DNA of 8,826 bases, taken from the NCBI GenBank assembly GCA_050699055.1, contig JBOHCT010000182.1, positions 1 to 8,826 on the forward strand. Reading direction: 5' to 3'. This stretch comes from JBOHCT01 sp050699055 (GTDB lineage Bacteria > Actinomycetota > Actinomycetes > Streptosporangiales > JBOHCT01). Position numbers and translations under genes: made by a program. Positions within the stretch are counted from its first letter, which is position 1, and every line of letters begins with the position of its first letter. The notes beneath the pieces are model-generated. The model saw only the letters and a program-made list of their open reading frames with translations. It had not been told where the DNA came from and did not search any database. Shown here piece by piece: positions 5,401 to 8,826 of the stretch.

Positions 5401-6765
5401 ATGAGAACGTCGCGCGGTCGGCTGTCCGCGGTTGTGGTGGCGTGTGCGGTGACGACCCTGGTGGCCTACCCGGCCGGAGTCGCGGACGCCGCGCCCGTGG
5501 ACAATGCCGGTGAGAGGTCCGCTGTCACGACGTGGCTTCGACACCACGCCCATCCGGCCAACTCTCTTCCGTCCGGCGTACCATCGCCGGCCCTACGTCC
5601 GGTCCGAGCGGTCGTGGACGACGCCGTCGTCGTCGGCCTGGGCGCGGCCGCCGAGGGTGCCCGCGAGCTCGGCACCTCCGCTCAAGGCGTTACGCGCTAC
5701 CTCGTCCAGACAAAGGGATTTCGATCCATCGCCATCGAGGACGACTGGACCGCCGGAGTGCTGCTGAACCGCTACCTGCGCACCGACGACGGAAACCTCC
5801 GCGATCTCGTGGCCCACATGGCGCCGAGGTTTCGTACACCGCAGATGCTGCGGCTGGTGCACTGGGTCCGCAGGTACAACCGGACGCATCCGGAGGCTCT
5901 GCGGTTCGTCGGTATCGACGCGACCTCGACCCGTGCCCTCGCGTACGACGCGGTGATCGACTACGTGCGCAAGGCGGCACCGGATCGGCTAGCGGATCTG
6001 CGCGCCGACTACGGCCCGATCACGCCGCACACCGACAACATCTGGGACTACAACGACTACTTCTACAACGAGGTGCGGGACAAGGAGAAGTACGTCCGAC
6101 TGGCCGAGAAGGGATACCGCCTGGTCAAGGAGCTGCCGGTGGACCACGGCAGCGAGGGCTATCGGCTCGCCCTGCACAACGCCTACACGATCATGGCGTA
6201 CTACACCTTCGCCGCCCGGCACCCGCGCGGTTATCGCGACCAGCTGATGGCCCACAACCTGGTCTGGTGGCGCCACCGCACCGGCGACAAGATCGTCGCG
6301 CTGTCGGCGATCGTCCACACAGCGGTCGACCAAGACCTCGGCCTATCGTACCCGCCGCGGCCGTTGCGCACCATGAAGACGGCGGGGGCGTACCTACGGG
6401 ACCGATACGGTCATCGCTACGTGTCGATCGGGTTCACCTTCGGCCATGGCGCGGTGACCTCCGGCATCGCGACCGGTCGGCCGCGCCGGTACGCGGTGCC
6501 GCCGCCGTCGGACGGCGAGGTGGGACACGTCCTGGGCCGGACGCGCTGGCGGTGCTACCTCCTGGACCTGGATGAAGCCGCGCTTCCGGTCGTCCGGAAG
6601 TGGCTGAACGGGCCGACCGAGATACGGGTCATCAACATCGGTTCCTACGACCCCGCCCGTAGCGGGGAGTACTTCATGGGTGACGGGTCGCTGCGCCAGT
6701 GGTTCGACGCCGTGATCCACACGCGGCGCGTCACGGCCTCACGCCTGCTCGGTCACCCGCGGTGA
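5401..6765 (+). CDS. Secreted erythromycin-esterase-family protein with altered active site
   Basis: A 454-residue protein, normal length for the family, with GGAGAGAGG directly before ATG 5401. Residues 1-30 form a Sec signal peptide: basic start, hydrophobic core around 8-23, cleavage after ADA. The mature part follows the erythromycin esterase family layout: VVVGLGAAAEGARELG (76-91), KGFRSIAIEDDW (105-116), a long helical middle, RDQLMAHNLVWW, KIVALSAIVHTA (297-308), and YVSIGFTFGHG near the C-terminus. In true Ere enzymes the first motif is GEATHG, with the His essential in EreB, and the third is like WAHNxH. Here GEATHG is GAAAEG (Glu to Ala, His to Glu) and the first His of the third motif is Ala303; E113 and H306 remain. 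Macrolide-lactone hydrolysis is thus unlikely. It may be an exported relative with another reaction or a binding role. The reading frame is intact, so it is probably under selection. Confidence 0.85.
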   Translation: MRTSRGRLSAVVVACAVTTLVAYPAGVADAAPVDNAGERSAVTTWLRHHAHPANSLPSGVPSPALRPVRAVVDDAVVVGLGAAAEGARELGTSAQGVTRYLVQTKGFRSIAIEDDWTAGVLLNRYLRTDDGNLRDLVAHMAPRFRTPQMLRLVHWVRRYNRTHPEALRFVGIDATSTRALAYDAVIDYVRKAAPDRLADLRADYGPITPHTDNIWDYNDYFYNEVRDKEKYVRLAEKGYRLVKELPVDHGSEGYRLALHNAYTIMAYYTFAARHPRGYRDQLMAHNLVWWRHRTGDKIVALSAIVHTAVDQDLGLSYPPRPLRTMKTAGAYLRDRYGHRYVSIGFTFGHGAVTSGIATGRPRRYAVPPPSDGEVGHVLGRTRWRCYLLDLDEAALPVVRKWLNGPTEIRVINIGSYDPARSGEYFMGDGSLRQWFDAVIHTRRVTASRLLGHPR

Positions 6766-6828
6766 GTCGCATCGCCGTGACAACACGGGCTTGGAATTGG
6801 TTGGTAGCTTATTCCGACGAGCGCCGTC

Positions 6829-7051
6829 ATGGACTCCGTCGGTCGCATCATCGTACCCAAGCCGCTACGTGAGGCCTTGGGGGCTGCGGGCCGGATCCAC
6901 CGTGGAGATCTCGCGTTACGGCGCCGGGCTCCATCTGGTCTCCTCCAGCCGCACGGCTCGGCTGGAGGAGGACGGCGTGCTCGTCGCCACCGGCGAGACC
7001 ACGATCGACGACGAGGTCGTGTTCGGCCTTCTCGACGCCGGGCGACGGTGA
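6829..7051 (+). pseudogene. VapB-type (AbrB/MazE-fold) antitoxin, frameshifted
   Basis: From ATG 6829 the sequence reads MDSVGRIIVPKPLREALG, the swapped-hairpin DNA-binding fold of AbrB/VapB antitoxins, normally continuing LRAGxxVE. A run of five G at 6879-6883 shifts the frame. Removing one G restores LRAGSTVEISRYGAGLHL and a C-terminal toxin-binding tail (LEEDGVLVATGE, then DDEVVFGLLDAGRR) ending at TGA 7049-7051, about 73 residues. Everything but the single base is normal, so it may have been intact recently or the base may be a sequencing error. Its stop overlaps the GTG of the toxin stump (GTGA at 7048-7051), the classical toxin-antitoxin coupling. As the toxin is destroyed, loss of the antitoxin would be tolerated. 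Confidence 0.82.
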
Positions 7052-7128
7052 GCTCACCCCTGGCCCTGGACACCAGCGTCGCGGTGCCACTGCTGGCGCG
7101 TACGTACGTCGCGCACACGGCTTTAGTA
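7048..7128 (+). pseudogene. VapC-type PIN-domain toxin, 5' stump only
   Basis: GTG 7048 overlaps the antitoxin stop. The first residues VSSPLALDTSVAVPLLARTY, then VAHTAL, match the start of a PIN-domain ribonuclease, with D8 the first of the acidic metal ligands. After about 25 residues the similarity stops. The frame continues as Arg-rich sequence to 7332 with none of the other PIN acidic residues, and whole toxins are about 130 residues. The breakpoint is near 7122-7128. The remnant cannot form an active nuclease. Confidence 0.75.
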
Positions 7129-7294
7129 GGGCGCCGGAGCGTTCGACGCATCGGCCGTCAAGGTCGACGGATTCGCAGGACTTCGCCCAGCCGAGAGAGT
7201 GCCCGCGTAGATCGAGTCGGCCCGGACGATGACGAGTTCGGGGTGCTCGCATGCCATCACACCAAACGGCTTCAACCCCCGATGGGCGGCATGG

Positions 7295-8248
7295 TCAGAG
7301 GGAGGCGAGGACGCGGACGCGGTCGGCGATGACTCGCCGGGCGGCGGTGGAGGTGAAGGCGATGAAGTCGAACTCGTGCGGGACGCCGGGGTGGAGGTGG
7401 AACTCGACCGGGACGCCGGCCTGGCCCAGGCGTAGGGCGTAGGTGAGGTCCTCGTCGCGGAAGATGTCGAGCTGGCCGACCTCGATGTAGGCGGGCGGCA
7501 GCCCGGCCGGGTCGGCGACGCGCGCAGGGGCGGCGTAGGCGGGGGTGTCCGGGCCGCCGGCGGCGTTGCCGAGCAGGGCCTGCCAGCCGGTGCGGTTGTC
7601 GTCCCACGACCACACGACGAACGGCGCGAGCTGCGGGTCGGGGGTCAAGGTGCGGTCGTCGAGCATCGGCATGACGAGGATCTGCTTGGCGATGGCCGGG
7701 CCGTTGCGGTCGCGGGCCAGGATCGACACCGCGGCGGCCAGGCCGCCGCCGGCGCTGTCGCCGAAGACACCGATGCGGGCCGGGTCGACGTCCAGGTCGG
7801 CGGCGTGCTCGTGCAGCCAGACCAGGGCGGCGTAGGTGCCCTCGACCGGGACCGGGTGGGGGTGTTCGGGGGCGAGCCGGTAGTCGACCGACAGGATCGG
7901 GGTGCTGCTGGCCGACACGTACCGGGAGACCAACCCGTCGAACAGGCCGATGTGGCCGACGATCATGCCGCCGCCGTGCAGGTAGAGCGCGGCAGGGCCG
8001 GGCTCGCCGGGTGTGTCCTTACGGGCGTACCAGCGCAGCCGGATCGTCGCGCCGTCGGCGGTGGTCAGTTCGTGGTCGGTGATCGTGACGTCGTCCGGGA
8101 ACGGCTGGGCTGTGTCGCCGTAGCTGAAGATGGCCTCCAGCGTGGCGCGGCGGGCGGCGACGTCCCCGACTGGCGGGGGCGTGCTGTCGGCCTCGGTGGC
8201 GAAGGAGGCGAGAGCTTCGGCAACCTCGGGGTCAAGGGTGAAGGACAT
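7295..8248 (-). CDS. Alpha/beta hydrolase of the hormone-sensitive-lipase family (esterase)
   Basis: A 317-residue protein read from ATG 8246-8248, with AAAGGAG a few bases upstream on the minus strand. The frame remains open further upstream to the contig end, but that part encodes a different enzyme, so this internal start is chosen. The HSL (bacterial family IV) signature is complete: oxyanion-hole HGGG (91-94), YRLAPEHPHP (123-132), nucleophile elbow GDSAGG with S165, catalytic aspartate D261 in GQLDIF, and H291 in GVPHEFD. The N-terminal helical cap (residues 1-50) is present. There is no signal peptide, so it acts in the cytoplasm on short-chain carboxylic esters; the natural substrate is unknown. 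It lies 62 bases downstream of the likely oxidoreductase hairpin, in the same direction, and could share its transcript. The gene appears intact. Confidence 0.92.
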   Translation of the reverse strand: MSFTLDPEVAEALASFATEADSTPPPVGDVAARRATLEAIFSYGDTAQPFPDDVTITDHELTTADGATIRLRWYARKDTPGEPGPAALYLHGGGMIVGHIGLFDGLVSRYVSASSTPILSVDYRLAPEHPHPVPVEGTYAALVWLHEHAADLDVDPARIGVFGDSAGGGLAAAVSILARDRNGPAIAKQILVMPMLDDRTLTPDPQLAPFVVWSWDDNRTGWQALLGNAAGGPDTPAYAAPARVADPAGLPPAYIEVGQLDIFRDEDLTYALRLGQAGVPVEFHLHPGVPHEFDFIAFTSTAARRVIADRVRVLASL

Positions 8249-8310
8249 GACGGTTCTCCTTTGCGAACGAGCGATATGCGGGATGAGCGGGGTGCTCGCG
8301 GTAGACGGTG

Positions 8311-8355
8311 CCTCCGCAACCCGGACCGGCGGTTGCCGGGCCCGGGTTGCGGAGG
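8311..8355 (-). terminator. Strong hairpin between MDR oxidoreductase and hydrolase genes
   Basis: CCTCCGCAACCCGG (8311-8324) is a perfect 14-bp inverted repeat of CCGGGTTGCGGAGG (8342-8355). Inside the 17-base spacer a second stem pairs CCGGC with GCCGG around GGTT. On the minus strand it starts immediately after a TGA (8356-8358) that is probably the original oxidoreductase stop. There is no T-tract, so it would be a GC-rich, U-less actinobacterial terminator or an attenuating or RNA-processing hairpin. Confidence 0.65.
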
Positions 8356-8810
8356 TCAGGGGGGTCAGGACGGTCTTGCCGGCCAGCCGCCCGGTGGCGG
8401 CTTCGTCGTGGACAGCGGCCAGGTCGGTCAGCGGCCGTCGCACGGCCACGTCGATCTGCAGAACGCCTGCGTCGACGCGGGTGACCAGCTCGGCGAGCTG
8501 GGAGGCGTCGCTGCGCACGAAGACCCGCACCGTCCGCACCCCGCGCCCGGCATCCTCTGGGCCGGGCGTGGTGGTGCTGACGAAGGCTCCGCCGTCGGCG
8601 ACCAGGTCCACCAGCTGCGCGGTCTCCTCCGGACTGGTGGGCGCCAGGTCCGGGCTGGTGGGCGCCAGGTGCAGCACCACGTCGAACCGCTGCCCGGCCA
8701 GCGCCTGTGCGATCGGCGTAGCGGTGTAGTCGATGATCCGGTCCGCGCCGTAGGAGCGGATGCGGTCGTGGCTGCGCGCGCTGGCGGTCGCGGTCACGGT
8801 GGCACCGGCC
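8356..8810 (-). CDS. NADP-dependent MDR (zinc-type alcohol dehydrogenase/quinone oxidoreductase) C-terminal part
   Basis: Partial at its 5' end, which is cut at the contig edge. The first residues, AGATVTATASARSHDRI then GADRIIDY, are the NADP-binding Rossmann strand and following loop of medium-chain reductases. RFDVVLHLA, GGAFVSTTTPG and VFVRSDASQLAELV continue the domain, and the protein closes with the family ending VHDEAATGRLAGKTVLTP. Medium-chain reductases reduce quinones or activated double bonds with NADPH. The stop is disturbed: after VLTP a run of six C puts TGA (8356-8358) one base out of frame, so the frame runs through the hairpin into the hydrolase. With five C the gene would end exactly at that TGA. 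A 21-base tandem duplication adds seven residues. I place the end at the probable original stop. Confidence 0.8.
8628..8670 (-). repeat. 21-base tandem duplication within the MDR oxidoreductase gene
   Basis: Two adjacent copies of a 21-base unit containing CTGGTGGGCGCCAGGT (8634-8649 and 8655-8670) differ at one position. They encode APTSPDL followed by APTSPEE, an in-frame seven-residue insertion after the strand VVLHL. Confidence 0.85.
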
Positions 8811-8826
8811 CTGTCTCTTATACACA
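8811..8826. other. Residual Nextera transposase adapter (not genomic)
   Basis: CTGTCTCTTATACACA is the beginning of the Nextera mosaic-end adapter read into the insert. On the minus strand it yields the artefactual peptide start MYKRQ. The biological sequence ends at about 8810. Confidence 0.95.

Noticed and set aside
5437..5445. Cys15 of the esterase-family protein as a lipoprotein attachment site
   Set aside because: VVAC sits in the middle of the hydrophobic core with more hydrophobic residues after it, and a good ADA cleavage site follows at residue 30; ordinary secretion fits better.
5401..6765. Macrolide resistance gene
   Set aside because: Family membership alone would suggest it, but the catalytic Glu and His of GEATHG are replaced.
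6753..6765. TCACC-CGC-GGTGA hairpin at the end of the esterase-family gene as a terminator
   Set aside because: A 5-bp stem inside the coding end without a T-tract; too weak to call.
6777..6820. Promoter of the VapB-type antitoxin (GTGACA, TTGGAA, TAGCTT)
   Set aside because: The region is richer in AT, but no -35/-10 pair has acceptable spacing.
1..8826. CRISPR array, tRNA or rRNA genes
   Set aside because: No regularly spaced repeats, cloverleaf-like segments or rRNA motifs were seen on either strand.

Overview
The window is a stretch of high-GC DNA. Codons end overwhelmingly in G or C, GTG starts occur, and the gene content is actinobacterial: a MurJ-like flippase paired with a GT-B glycosyltransferase, a TerC protein behind a yybP-ykoY riboswitch, VapBC-type remnants and a secreted erythromycin-esterase-family protein. 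A high-GC actinobacterium is the best reading; I cannot name the genus. The last 16 bases (8811-8826) match the Nextera transposase adapter rather than genome, so the window ends at an untrimmed contig edge.

Layout. 3-1680 (+): the 3' part of a MurJ/MviN-like flippase overlapping a family-4 glycosyltransferase, probably one cell-envelope operon. 1681-2044: no convincing gene, with a possible decayed cupin-like tail on the minus strand. 2045-3373 (+): a thioredoxin-reductase-like FAD oxidoreductase that is a pseudogene (two single-base frameshifts in C runs plus loss of the central NADPH/CxxC region), then an apparently intact SAM-dependent methyltransferase. 3374-3790: non-coding, with the fossil of a serine resolvase. 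3791-4919 (+): promoter, Mn2+-sensing yybP-ykoY aptamer, intrinsic terminator and a terC/alx-type membrane protein. 4943-5263 (+): a GNAT acetyltransferase cut off before its acetyl-CoA motif, probably leaderless. 5401-6765 (+): a secreted erythromycin-esterase-family protein whose catalytic motif is heavily altered. 6829-7128 (+): a frameshifted VapB-type antitoxin and the first codons of a VapC PIN toxin. 7295-8248 (-): an intact HSL-type alpha/beta hydrolase. 8356-8810 (-): the 3' part of an NADP-dependent zinc-type (MDR) oxidoreductase, separated from the hydrolase by a strong hairpin.

Function. The clearest regulated unit is riboswitch-terminator-terC. The aptamer closing stem, the terminator stem and the ribosome binding site share complementary sequence, so Mn2+ binding should both relieve termination and expose the start region. 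The methyltransferase probably once formed an operon with the dead oxidoreductase, and the hydrolase with the MDR oxidoreductase.

No multi-gene novel defence or mobile system is visible. The striking property of the window is decay: at least five broken genes lie among intact ones, and four of the lesions are single-base length changes in G/C runs. Those four could be true pseudogene lesions or sequencing errors. The large internal deletion, the truncated GNAT, the resolvase fossil and the VapC stump cannot be explained by single-base errors.
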